Source: Paralvinella palmiformis (Eukaryota; Annelida; Polychaeta; Terebellida; Alvinellidae). From it: a stretch of DNA of 64,000 nt. Made by a program: the position numbers and the translations under genes. Positions 12,424-23,423 of the stretch are shown here, in pieces (positions within the stretch are counted from its first letter, which is position 1; every line of letters begins with the position of its first letter). The stretch lies in NCBI GenBank assembly GCA_025642065.1, contig JAODUP010000161.1, positions 406,001 through 470,000 on the forward strand, in the 5' to 3' direction. The notes beneath the pieces were generated by a model. That model was not told the DNA's origin and made no database searches. It was given only the letters and a program-made list of their open reading frames with translations.

Positions 12424-13195
12424 CGCGTAGAGTGTGTGTATGTGTATATGACCAGATGGTAGTTCGTGTAGAGTGTGTATATGTGTATAGGACCTGATGG
12501 TAGTTAGTTTAGAGTGTATTTATGCATATATGACCTGGTGGTAGTTAGTGCAGAGTTTTTTTATAACGTATTTATGACCTGATGATAGTTAGGGTAGAGT
12601 GTATTAATGTATATATGGCCCAATGGTAGTTTGGTTTAGGTTTTGTTGTTGGGGGAGAATCCCCAGGCGGTCGCTTAATCAGCACATCCTCTATGTTGGA
12701 GTGGTTGAGAAAGTTCCTCCCCCACCACTCACAGGGGAGCAGTACCGAAAGATGGAGCCGAAATACCCTGAGGGTGGTCACTGCCAGAGTGGTTTACGTC
12801 CTCAGGGGATTTTTAACGTCCCCCTTTATTTTTAAATAATTCAGTGGAGACGGCAGCGCCATTTAACGTGGTCAGCCACCCACGATGTAGTGAGCCGAGA
12901 AATTAATCCATGGAAAGGTTTCGACCTCTTACGGGGTTCGAACCTGCGACCGTTGGCATCAAGTGCCGGGTACTTAACCGCTAGGCCACCGGAGCTCACT
13001 CAATAGTAGTTAGTGTAGAGTGTGTTTATGTATATATGACCCAGTGGTAGTTAGTACTGAGTGTATTTATGTATATATGTATTTGGTGTTGTCTATAGTT
13101 AGTGTAGAGTGTGTTTATGTATATATGTACTCGGTGTTGTCTATCGTTAGTGTGGAGTGTGTTTATGTATATATGTACTTGGTGTTGTCTATGTC
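12424..13195 (+). repeat. About 50-60 bp minisatellite (GTAGTTAGTGTAGAGTGT unit), interrupted by a SINE
   Basis: Degenerate tandem copies of a unit reading roughly GGTAGTTAGTGTAGAGTGT followed by TTATGTATATATGACC. About four copies run from 12424 to 12625, and copies resume at 13001-13195 in a slightly different subtype ending GGTGTTGTCTAT. The interruption is the family B SINE at 12632-13000. Confidence 0.8.
12632..13000 (-). repeat. tRNA-headed SINE, family B
   Basis: Read on the minus strand from 13000: GAGCTCCGGTGGCCTAGCGG (A-box region), then GCAGGTTCGAACCCCGTAAG (B box), then a body of about 290 bp ending near 12632 in a CAACAACAAAAC tail. The second copy at 41204-41589 is similar over its whole length, which defines the family. 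Flanks CAATGGTAGTT (12621-12631) and CAATAGTAGTT (13001-13011) look like an 11-bp target duplication, although the minisatellite context alone could give similar flanks. Confidence 0.85.
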
Positions 13196-13319
13196 ACTAA
13201 GTGAGACAATTTTAACTTAAGTATAGGGGTGTGTATTTGACTATGTTGTAATAACGTCATAAAGACTACTTGTGATTATATTCTTTTCAAATAGAGGGAA
13301 AAACACACATACACTCACA

Positions 13320-13366
<47 letters not shown>

Positions 13367-13387
13367 ATATGTATGTGTGTGTGTGTG

Positions 13388-13470
13388 TTTTAGCTGTGTA
13401 TAATAAGGCACAGGCACAGAGAATCTCGAACCGTGAATTCAAACTCTGGACGTTTCTTCAGGGATTGTAT
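13388..13470 (+). repeat. Microsatellite-associated repeat core, partial copy
   Basis: First 80 bp or so of a core found again at 13624-13760 and 46012-46150 (TTTTAGCTGTGTATAATAAG ... AATCTCGAACCGTGAATTC). It is preceded by (TA)n(GT)n and breaks off at TTCTTCAGGG, where it changes to unrelated sequence before the next (TA)n(GT)n tract. Copies 1 and 2 are 236 bp apart and look like a local duplication. Confidence 0.75.
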
Positions 13471-13504
13471 TATTACTTCATAAAAAACACACTATACACT
13501 ACAC

Positions 13505-13615
<111 letters not shown>

Positions 13616-13623
13616 GTGTGTGT

Positions 13624-13760
13624 GTTTTAGCTGTGTATAATAAGGCACAGGCACAGAGAATCTCGAACCGTGAATTCAAACTCTGGACGTTTCTTCAGGG
13701 GACTGACTCCAGAGTGGCGACTTTTCTTGCTGAGACATGTGTAATGTCTCACCAGTCAGT
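13624..13760 (+). repeat. Microsatellite-associated repeat core, full copy
   Basis: Core of about 135 bp flanked on both sides by (TG)n. It carries an inverted pair ACTCTGGA (13680-13687) and TCCAGAGT (13708-13715) that could form a hairpin with a 20-nt loop, followed by GGCGACTTTTCTTGCTGAGA. The 46012 copy preserves the stem words and the flanking TG tract. Confidence 0.8.
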
Positions 13761-13899
13761 GTGTGTGTGTGCGTGCGCGTGTGTGTGTGTGTGTGTGCGT
13801 GCGTGCGTGCGCGCGTGTGTTTCGGACACATATGTATGCAATATATGGAAAAGGTCAAAGGCAAATAACGTGCCTAAAATAAAACAGGACTACTAAATA

Positions 13900-14452
13900 G
13901 CAGTGTAAAAGTGAAGGACATTTATGACTGAAAGTAATTAAGTAACTCATATGACAATAGACTTAGCATGAGATGACAGCAAACCAAAAGTAAATAGGCA
14001 ACAAATATATGGATGAGTGAAATAAATTAATCAGTCAATCAGACAGGCAGTCAAAGTAAGCCCTCAGGAGATCAACTAGTTAGCCAACTAGTCAAGCAGT
14101 ATCTTAAATAAACACCTAGCTCACTCGCCTATTGTGTGCGTGGATGAATAAAACTGCACTAGATATCTTTATAACCACAAAAACCGGTACCTATGCTAAT
14201 TCAATGTACGGACAGGCAAGAACAGCTTAAAGGGAAACTGTGTCGCTGCCAAAACCGAACACTTTATATGTTTTGTCGAGCATACCCAAAGATTCGACGA
14301 GCTGTGTTTAACTTAGAAAAACATGTCCATAATAGTTCTCAAACACCATAAGCCTTCCAGTCAATAATGACATTATATTACACAGCATAGTCTACGACCT
14401 TACACCTCTCTCATTGATATTCTTACCACATCTCTCTCTCTTTCTCTCTCTG

Positions 14453-14484
<32 letters not shown>

Positions 14485-15717
14485 CCTTATGTGTTTTATA
14501 TACCTAAACCCACACCGTGACTAGGCAGTGGCTTATATTGACGCTTCTACTAGAATTGGGACGCTCTATACGATATAAATATATCGTTTTAGTGGCTAGC
14601 ATTAAGTACAAACTTAAGCACTAGCAACCTATTAATCATCGTTTATGCTCCATGAAAACATACCAATTTCACTATAAATCATATCACCGCCATACGGGAA
14701 CAATGGCTGAATGTGAGAATTTATTTCATAAAGCGTCATTTGTTTGTGTGTAGATGGTCGATTATTGTTCGAGGTGTTTTAGTATTATAAGAATTGCAAT
14801 ATGGTGACGATGCTGTTCAAACGTACATTTTGTTCTATGGCTTTTATTCACATTAACAGTAACTATTCTACACCCCCCCCTCCCAAGATGAATTACTTAT
14901 TTGCAGACACTGAGTTGGATCCTCATTTTTATAATGGCTTTTAGACGCCGTCTTGAAAACACATTTCGTTTTAACCCTCAACCGAGTCAAAGGCCTCACT
15001 TGTCGCCGTGCTAAGCAATATATAGTAACGTGGACTAGGTAGGCTAGCAAGCATCACCCAGATTTTGGCACCAAGTCTGGGCTCGTCTCTGTACTTGACA
15101 CTTAGGGTCAAAAGAGTAAAATACTGAATGTGAAATTGGCCAAAATAGTCACTTTGATACTGACTGTCCTCATAATTTTGAGTCTAACCTCTCGGTATTA
15201 CTAAAACTAATGGGTCAACCGAATTAAAGGCTTATGTTGGCAATATGCCCGATACTAAGGGTCACTGGTTTCACCTGTCACGATACGTAAAACCAACAAC
15301 CAACTGAGTCAAAGACTCGACCGCATTGACTCCGTATGTATCGCTGCTATTTTATACGTTGTAAGGTCTGTTGACCTCTTCTTAACCTGGTATTAAGGAT
15401 AAGATATGTAACGCTTGCAAATTAAACAGTAACTAACCCTGATAATGTTTCTTCCATCGAACAATTGTAATGCAAATAAGTCATTCAGTCTGGTAAACTT
15501 AATACGTTTGTGTTATCTTACGTGTTCTATTATAAATGTGCGAACTTTCTCAGCAACAATTACACGTCTAACCGTAGATTGTGTCGGTAATTTGTGGCTA
15601 ACGGTAGAAATTAGATCGTCGTTGTTGTTCCATGGTTCGTGTTTAGTTATCAAGACGATACGACAAACCTCTCCCTTATAGCCTATGGCAATTATTTGTC
15701 TAAGTTCTCTCTCTCTC

Positions 15718-15748
<31 letters not shown>

Positions 15749-15830
15749 CACACATACACACACGCGCGCACAAAGACACACAGAGTAAGTGTATGTATGT
15801 GTGCGTGTGTGACACTGTGTGTGTGAGACA

Positions 15831-15864
<34 letters not shown>

Positions 15865-17050
15865 TATTGTTAATAACACACACAACGCACACACACAGAC
15901 ATTATATGTAAGTCATGTTTTGTATCTACATTTAATCAGTAAAGACATCAAATATAAACAAGACCAGAAGATTCTAGCAGGTCAAGGGTCAACTAGCGTA
16001 AATAAAATGTTATCGTCCATTTATACTCAAAAGGATAAATTCTCCACATATTGATAGCATACTATTTAGTAATCGTCAGAAAATTACACTATCAAGTTCT
16101 TTGTATAATAAAAATAAGCTGTCATTATATCCCTTTATCGTGACAGATAACATATTGCAACCAAGAATGGCTTCATGTGTGTTCTAGAAAAAAATCCTTT
16201 CGGGTCTTGTTATGTCAAATGGAGTGGATTCTGTAAGACGCGTAGGCTGTTTGACTTTATTAAGTTAGAGACCTATTTATCTCTAAGCGAAAGGGGTGTC
16301 TATCATTTGATCTTATTAGGTCAGATGTTGTAGTGTCTTTAAGGAAGGAAACTGAAAGTTGTTTCCATCGTTTGTAAAGTATATGCTATGACCTTTTGAC
16401 CTAAAACTAGCGATAAGAAATCTTCATCTAGACGTTAGCAGTCGTAGGGGCGGGTTATTAGAGAGATAGACCTAGAATTGTGATAAATATACTGAGATAT
16501 CACATTCTCAGGCTGTACATTGTTGTCTGAAGTTGACCTACTTTGTCCTTACACGTTAACGCTTGCCAATGATGCTCCCTCATCTTTCGTTAGTATGTAC
16601 CAAATTATATATACCTTCAGTATAGCAAGCCGTACTTATTGGAACAAGAGGAGATTGGAAATCCTTGAAAACTAAAAACACCGGAAACACTTGATTGTCT
16701 TATTCAGAATTTGTTTTCATTATTGAATAATGTTGTAATGTCTTGTATATATCATATATCAGACGCACCACTGTAGCCCAGTCATGAGATGAAATCTCCT
16801 CGACATTTTCATCTGTCGAATATTTCATCCATCATCAAAATGCGTCGGCCCCCCGCTGTATCCCTAGTCAGCCAGGGTGGAGGTTAAGCAAAACAATCTT
16901 TACATTATATATCACTGGCATGAGGCGACACCTGGTACATATTTACACATACCTGACTGTAGCCGGTGTCAAATGTCTTGGCGTATTATGGCAAAGCTCG
17001 TACCATTTGGCGATATGTACGAAAGTAATCGGTGATGGAAGGAGAATTTA
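13900..17050. other. Gene-free stretch with simple repeats
   Basis: No supported exon. It contains (CT)n(TA)n(GA)n near 14430-14484 and the mixed (TA)/(GT)/(CA)/(GA) block near 15706-15895. Open frames through the latter are dinucleotide artefacts on both strands. Confidence 0.5.
15706..15895. repeat. Compound dinucleotide microsatellite
   Basis: Successive (CT)n, (AT)n, (GT)n, (CA)n, (GT)n, (GA)n and (CA)n stretches with short spacers. The adjacent GT and CA runs are complementary and could pair as a hairpin. Confidence 0.85.
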
Positions 17051-17057
17051 TACTTAC

Positions 17058-17115
17058 GGCAGCTGACATGGCCATCGTACTGGTTTTCGTCGGTGCTGTA
17101 ATAATAAGAAGACAT
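17058..17115 (-). CDS. Possible orphan first coding exon
   Basis: On the minus strand an ATG at 17115-17113 opens a 19-codon frame (M-S-S-Y-Y-Y-S-T-D-E-N-Q-Y-D-G-H-V-S-C plus one base) that runs straight into a consensus donor, GTAAGT at 17057-17052. The local sequence is GC-richer than its surroundings, and upstream (17270-17310) has CACGTG and ATTGG words that could be promoter elements. I do not recognise the peptide. If spliced to the acceptor at 3504 it would meet a stop after nine codons, so it could be a leader exon of the gene at 2083-3447 with a short upstream ORF, or belong to a gene whose other exons I cannot see. Confidence 0.35.
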
Positions 17116-18335
17116 GCTGCTGTCGTACACGCGGCCGGTCTCGAGCAGAACTGAAAACTTTTGTCATCTTGTCAATGCGCACAGAAAAAATACAGGGGGC
17201 GCCACATAGAGCTGTTGTTGGTTTTCTTCCGATGGGGGTGCCCCAATCTAGGTCGTTCATGTGCAGTGCACCGTGTCGGACACGCCGACCAATCACGTGT
17301 GAGAATTTCGTGTCATAAGTCAAGTGAAGCCGGTTTTCTAAAGATTTTATCAGCTTTGTTATTCTTCGTTGATATTGGAGATAATGAGACTGTCTCCGGG
17401 CCGTTATATGTACCGTTGAAGAAGAGCAAGAGTTTTACTCCTATGATCAGTACAATAGTAGGTTTCTCAAAGCTAATATATATATAGCGAAGTGTTAGAT
17501 ATGGGGGGGGGTAGGTGTAAAGTCGGTCAGGTGCTACTGAAGTGTGTGAGTGTGTGTGTGTGTCTGTGTGTGCACATAGTATGACACTGGCTCAGAATTA
17601 TAAAAGCTACGCGTACCTAAATTTCGATATCCCTAAACCTATACATCGATGTATAAAGCTGTATGTCCGTCTATAAATCTATGCATCCATAAATTTATAC
17701 ATGACAATTATGTCTGAACGAAGACACAGGTGAACAGCTTCGTATACCTAACAAATACATGTGTATGTGTCAAACTCTACGAATGTCCGTACATATATGT
17801 ATTTGTTTGTTTATTTGTTTGTGCGTATGTGCGAGCACGCGTATATGTCTACCGGGGGATATATATCATTTGAAGCTATGAATATTTCCACCGGCACATT
17901 TCAGACATGGATCCTGTCTTCGGTTTCAGCCGCTTCCTCGTTGTTATTAAGATTCAGTCGTTAACAATAAAACATGCAAAAAACAGGAAGACCAATAACT
18001 GTGCTCGAGCAATACAAGTCTACCCTCTACCAGCCCCAGCCACATAGACTTAAAAGTATAGTATACAAAATTCATCCATTGCATCAAAATATTATGGAAA
18101 TAAGATCAAACCTGATTAATTAATAAAAAACTTTGTTGTCTTTCTTTTAATCATTTATATCGTATGAGTGAAAGGTGACATTAATTGTAATATAAGTTAT
18201 TGTCAATGACGCTCTATGGAATATCGATTTTATAGTTTAAGCTCTTCGTTGCAACCAAAATTGCTGTACTTGTCATAGTTCTTTGAGTGATAATTTACAA
18301 TATGCGTGTGACACACCTAAGATAGGATATCATAA

Positions 18336-18500
18336 CATAGACGTGGCACCAAAACAAGGAAATTGTATCAAAATAAAGAGATGGCACAAAAAAAGATATG
18401 GCATCAATACAAAAACGTGGCATAAAACAAAGACATGGCATCAAAACAAAGACACGGCATCAAAACAAAGACATGGCATCAAAACAAAAACATGCAGACT
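18336..18500 (+). repeat. 19-bp minisatellite (ACATGGCATCAAAACAAAG)
   Basis: Eight or so tandem copies of ACATGGCATCAAAACAAAG. The four at about 18416-18495 are close to identical; those to the left are more degenerate. Sequence to about 18790 keeps scattered GGCATCA/GACAT words, suggesting an older, larger array. Confidence 0.85.
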
Positions 18501-19218
18501 TGCCATCAGCACAAAGCTAGGATAACAGAAAATAAAACATGAAACGAAACATATGGCATCAGGATAAGTTGGTTTCAGAACAGCAGCCTGACATCACAAC
18601 AGAACAACATAATATACGAACAACCTCACGCTATCAGAATTAAAATATTACGAGAAACAAACGGCAGTAGAAATGACGACATGACAAAAGAAGAATTTCA
18701 TAAAAGGAAGATGGCATAATAATAAACAATGTGTATCAATAGGAGCACATGACATTCAAAGAAGAAGAACATCAAGATGGCAGCATGACTTTGAAATAAG
18801 ACATTTTAACACCCGAAAACAACAACATCACATTATACAACACGTGATAGTTATCTAACCGGGTGTACAATAGACACTATTATTTTATCATCACAGTTAG
18901 AAGAAGAAGTAAAATCAATCGATTAATCTGTTAGTTATTACTAATTTCTAATAACCTTTTACCTACAATATAATCAATTTCGCTGAGTATTGATAATTAG
19001 ATATCATATTTTAAAACGCGAATAAACACAGATATATGGATTAAGCAGATTTTAAAGAATTAACACTTTTTTTCCAATCACGTAAGTTATAACGCGAGTG
19101 GAAAATTCCACAAGATTCTGTGATGATTATTTCTTCCTGATTATAATTAATAGAGAAATGAAAATGGAAATATTTTAATATTATTCCTATAAAAGTATGT
19201 GAGACGATATACTGAGTA

Positions 19219-19252
<34 letters not shown>

Positions 19253-19800
19253 TAGATTTAATGATATACCTTTACTAATAGGAGCCAATCAAAATGCTAT
19301 GCAACGATATCCAATAAGATGTATGGAAAAAAAACCAATAAGAAATTTGAACCATCAACATTCGACGAGTGAGTTTTCAGAAGAGATTTAAACTTTTCAA
19401 GAGACGATTTATTTCTGATATCCACCTGTTACGTGAAGTGGAGCTACAATACTACAGAGACAGTCGCCATATTACCTGAGAAGAGACATCATTATCTGAA
19501 ATAGTATCTCACTTGATGACCTGAGTTTTTGGAATGACTTTCTAATGGACACCACTCCACACAGGTGTTGAGATGTTGTCGTACCATTGATACAACCAGC
19601 CTACTGTGTAACCAGCGTTGTTGTGTGTTTTTGTTTTGAAGAATTGGAGTGATATTTTACATTTTTGAGTGTTTGTCGCTTTTAGAGACAACCCGCTAAA
19701 TGCAATATATTCGAGTATGGTTGATTTCACTGATAACAAACTAATATCGAACAATCAAGTCGATCATACGCACGCACGCAGGCACACACACGCGCGCGCG

Positions 19801-19852
<52 letters not shown>

Positions 19853-20219
19853 TTGGCCCCCGTTTATTTACCGTATATATTTATAAGTATTTAATGAAGT
19901 TTGAGCCATGTTTCCTGTTTTTAAAGCTTTAATTCTCACTTTAATGGTGATTTAATAACCATGTCAAATATTACGACTACAGACTTTTCAAACGGTTCAG
20001 TGTACATCTTACTATCATGTCATATACATATAACAGCTAAACCTACAACCTACAGACGGGTTATATATGTATATATAGGGGATGTAAAAGAAACATAAGT
20101 AGTTTTAATGCTTACAGAGTCTCATAGCAGGATGTGTGACGGCCTGGATGTCGTGTTACGCCAAAAGCCGTCAAACCTGCTCTTAACACCACTCGTCGGG
20201 ACTTATTGAAAGTGGCGTT

Positions 20220-20310
20220 TACAGACAGGTGGAGCTTCCGGACAGGTGGAGCTTCCAGACAGGTGGAGCTTCCAGACATGTGGAACTTCCAGACAGGTGG
20301 AACCCAGATA
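20220..20310 (+). repeat. 18-bp minisatellite (ACAGGTGGAGCTTCCAG)
   Basis: Five tandem copies of an ACAGGTGGAGCTTCCAG unit with few mismatches, the last grading into GGAACCC. No coding or promoter context. Confidence 0.85.
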
Positions 20311-21200
20311 CTTAATTATAGGTGGAATTTCCAGTGACTGAACAACATAGAGCACATACTATTTACTTGTATTCGTGCCTACACATACTTTATACGCATT
20401 TGCACGTAGAGCTAATTTGTCAACAAATAACAAAACATTACGTTTCTGTAACTTCATCTTTTTGTCAAAGGAACGTATCCAGGCTTTTTCTATTGCTGCG
20501 ATACTCGACGGGGATGGGGGTTAATTTGACGTTCTTGAAATGACAAGAGGCGTGATCGTTCTAGAAAGTCAATAATTTCATTTATACTCGATAACAAACA
20601 TCATAATTTATAGGATGCTTCCAATGGATACAATTCTATGAATACAGGCATAAAATCACAGATAATTGCGGCTTCGATTCACCACTAACATATTTGAATT
20701 TTACCGAAGGTTAGAAAGATATAATCATAACATACGCAGCATAAATTAACTGGTGGCATAAAATACATGTTAATTTCCTCGTTTTATGTGCATATATATG
20801 CACGTACATTGCACAACCCACCATTTACCTGTGTTCAACATCCTTAGCATGTTCTTTTTTACATTGAGTGCTTTAAGCCAAAATCTAACTTGATAAAGGT
20901 GTAGTTTTAGTGGCTGTGTTTACCACGTTAGCTCTCAAAATGGTATATAAATCACTGTCAATGACTTGATCTAAATATCCGAAGACCATTCAATAAACAT
21001 CGATCCAATTTCTTCCGTATTTTAGAACATACCCGGCTGTACCAAACCGAACATATACCGGAATTAACGGTACCGAGCCAGTTCATGACATCATAGCATG
21101 TGTGAAGCATCTCAGATTCACTCTGAGGACCTTAGAAATAACAATAAAAATTGGGGGACGTCCATTACAGCCCCTATCTACACACACACGCGCACACACA

Positions 21201-21240
<40 letters not shown>

Positions 21241-21427
21241 GCCATTCACCTCGGTAGCTTCCCTACCTCTATATATGTCCTGAGTTTCTCCATTATGTCC
21301 AATGTTAACAGTATTAACATAGGACATAATGTCAGACAGTTTCAAACGTTTTTTTTCCCTTGGCACTGATAAAGGGTATATAGAGGGTATATAATACCGA
21401 ACCTTTTGAGCGTTAAACTTTATTTAC

Positions 21428-21430
<3 letters not shown>

Positions 21431-21463
<33 letters not shown>

Positions 21464-22075
21464 CATATTTATATAGCACTATTTTCATAAACTATATCAT
21501 GTTCAAAAGTGCTTTACAATACAAGACATATAAACGTAAAATGTTAAAATGACATGGAATAATATATATTAAATGTAAAATAAAATATTACAATATAATG
21601 GTGATTAATTGCTTTTGACGTAATAGTATGATTTAAAAAAAGACAAATAAAATAAACTTAATCAACTAAATTAAATCGTTATAATATACTGATATAACAA
21701 TATATCGAACTGCTATTAACTAGAAGATAAAAATAGAATATAAACATGTTATATATACACATTATTAAGAATGACTAGATTTGTTCAATGGTTATAGTGA
21801 CCTAGAAAATAATGTGTTTTTAAAGTTTTTTTGAAAGTCTCTGTTGTCTTAGATTCTCTAATATCGGCCGGTAGTCTATTCCAGAGACTGGGTGCTGCAT
21901 AATTAAAACATCTGCTTCCATATGATGTGGTCCGCATCTTAGGTACTACCAATAGTTGTGTAATCTGAGATTTTAGAGTCCTGCCTGGGTATACATCTGT
22001 AACATGTCTCTCAAATACACAGGAGATCGATCGTAAAGTACTCGTCTATAGTCGAGAGGACTCAAGCATTCCACT
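21431..22075 (-). mobile_element. LINE 3' end (CR1/L2-like) with intact ORF2 C-terminus
   Basis: On the minus strand a frame ends at a stop at 21787-21785 and reads TTSYGSRCFNYAAPSLWNRL, then ADIRESKTTETFKKTLKTH. This matches the conserved C-terminus of CR1/L2-type LINE ORF2 proteins (G-x-R-x-F-x-x-A-A-P-x-L-W-N). A 3' UTR of about 320 bp follows, ending in a GCACTATATAAATATGA-like tail and an (ATT)n run at 21431-21460, the tail type of these LINEs. The frame breaks upstream near 22045, so it is a 5'-truncated copy. Confidence 0.8.
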
Positions 22076-22079
22076 CGTG

Positions 22080-23180
22080 TTTTATTATTTAAAAAACCCG
22101 ATGGATTTAAATGAATCATAAATTATGTGAGATTCGATTATGTATATTTTAAAGCCACACGTTTCATAAAAGTGATAACGTTATTCTTTCTGCTATAGAC
22201 ACATATTTTCTTGTCACTGCGTACCCGTACCTGACAAGAAATCGTAAACACTTGACAACTGGCTACACATTTATCATGTGGCCAAAAGCTACTTTAGATA
22301 GTGAAAGGATGACCAGATATGAACTACGTTATTGGTGGATGAAACATTTCTCAGACACGGGCAATACCGGAGTTCGATCTCACGGCCAGAAAATCGGTAA
22401 CGACTTAAGGATTTCTATTAAGGGTTTTCGATTGCAGAGACCTAATTGTGCAGGACTTTGTCAGCGTATCTGGATCAATTTTATTTATTTGTGGGTCTTG
22501 GTCGTTGGTGCATTTTATTATTACCTTAGAATTTGATTTTGTTTTAAAAGATTATACCAGAAGATGTTACTAGTCAATGCCGTGATAAAGATAGGTAAAT
22601 GTGTACATATTATGAAGCTAAAACAACTGACGGTAGACGTTTGTAAGTGCTATATTTAATATAACCAAGTTTATAGAAATGTGAATGTATTAATCATTTT
22701 CATAACAAAGAGTAATTTATTTACGCATGAATCGTTCTTTGTAAATATGTAAATCTTTAGTCAGCTTTATATTTGTACTATGTTAATTATATTTTATTAA
22801 CTAATATTTGTAGTTGTACGAATTAAGAGAACAAATGCCAAATTATTGTTAATATATTCATTTAATATCATGGCTACTGTTCATTACTTTCTTATTAGAT
22901 TTGTTCTGTTAACTCCTTTGTTTTGATAATATATTACAGGTGTAAAATTAATATTAATGCAATCGAACTGAATATAAAATAGGCTTAATTAATGTCATGT
23001 GTTTCTTTATTTGTTGCATTTCGGGTTAGCGGAAGTTCAGGAGGCGTGTACTGTACAGGAAACTTCGGTTTAGTTCACGTCAGATCAATTCAACACAAAC
23101 ATACTTGAACGAACTTTATCAAATACATAACTAATGCTTCAGTCGACTAAAAAAACAGCAATTAAATTCGTAGAAACTAA
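22080..23180. other. Gene-free AT-rich stretch 3' of the secreted-protein gene
   Basis: No exon supported. The open frame at 22252-22536 (+) lacks family resemblance and spans a B-box-like GGAGTTCGATCTCACGG, so it may be an old SINE remnant. Confidence 0.4.
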
Positions 23181-23186
23181 TTTATT
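23181..23186 (-). terminator. Poly(A) signal AATAAA of the secreted-protein gene
   Basis: TTTATT on the plus strand gives AATAAA on the minus strand, 73 nt beyond the stop codon at 23259. The position fits a short 3' UTR. Confidence 0.5.
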
Positions 23187-23258
23187 ATAATGATTATTAA
23201 CCGTGTGTCACTTGGAGCCATAAACGTGTTGATATATAGGTGGCGCTTGGTGTTGTTG

Positions 23259-23423
23259 TTAAGAGGCTTTGTTGCCGTCATCTGGGCTGTTTGCTGATTG
23301 GTCATTTGATACGACCTTCTGAGATGATGACGGCGCTGGCTGCGGTGCGGGAACTAATCGAGACTTGAGCCGGGAGAACTGCGCTAAGTCGATCTTGGAA
23401 AACTGTCCAGCTGAGATATCCGG
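23259..23423 (-). CDS. Exon 4 of the secreted protein (C-terminal tail and stop)
   Basis: Residues 264-317 and TAA. The acceptor is TTTTAATCAG before 23423, phase 0. The encoded tail begins PDISAGQFSKIDLAQFSRLK and is then Pro/Ser/Gln-rich and cysteine-free. Confidence 0.8.
   Translation of the reverse strand, partial: PDISAGQFSKIDLAQFSRLKSRLVPAPQPAPSSSQKVVSNDQSANSPDDGNKAS

Larger units (their letters stand above)
17120..21430. other. Gene-free stretch with minisatellites
   Basis: No exon supported. It contains minisatellites at 18336-18500 and 20220-20310, (AAT)n at about 19221-19251, a CA/CG/TA compound tract at 19768-19850 and a (CA)n tract at 21180-21240. The latter ends in CGCCATTCACCTCGGTAGC, the reverse complement of the 3' end of the microsatellite-associated core at 46012-46150. 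Confidence 0.5.

Noticed and set aside
18336..18500. CRISPR-like regularly spaced repeat
   Set aside because: Units are directly adjacent with no unique spacers, and the sequence is eukaryotic.
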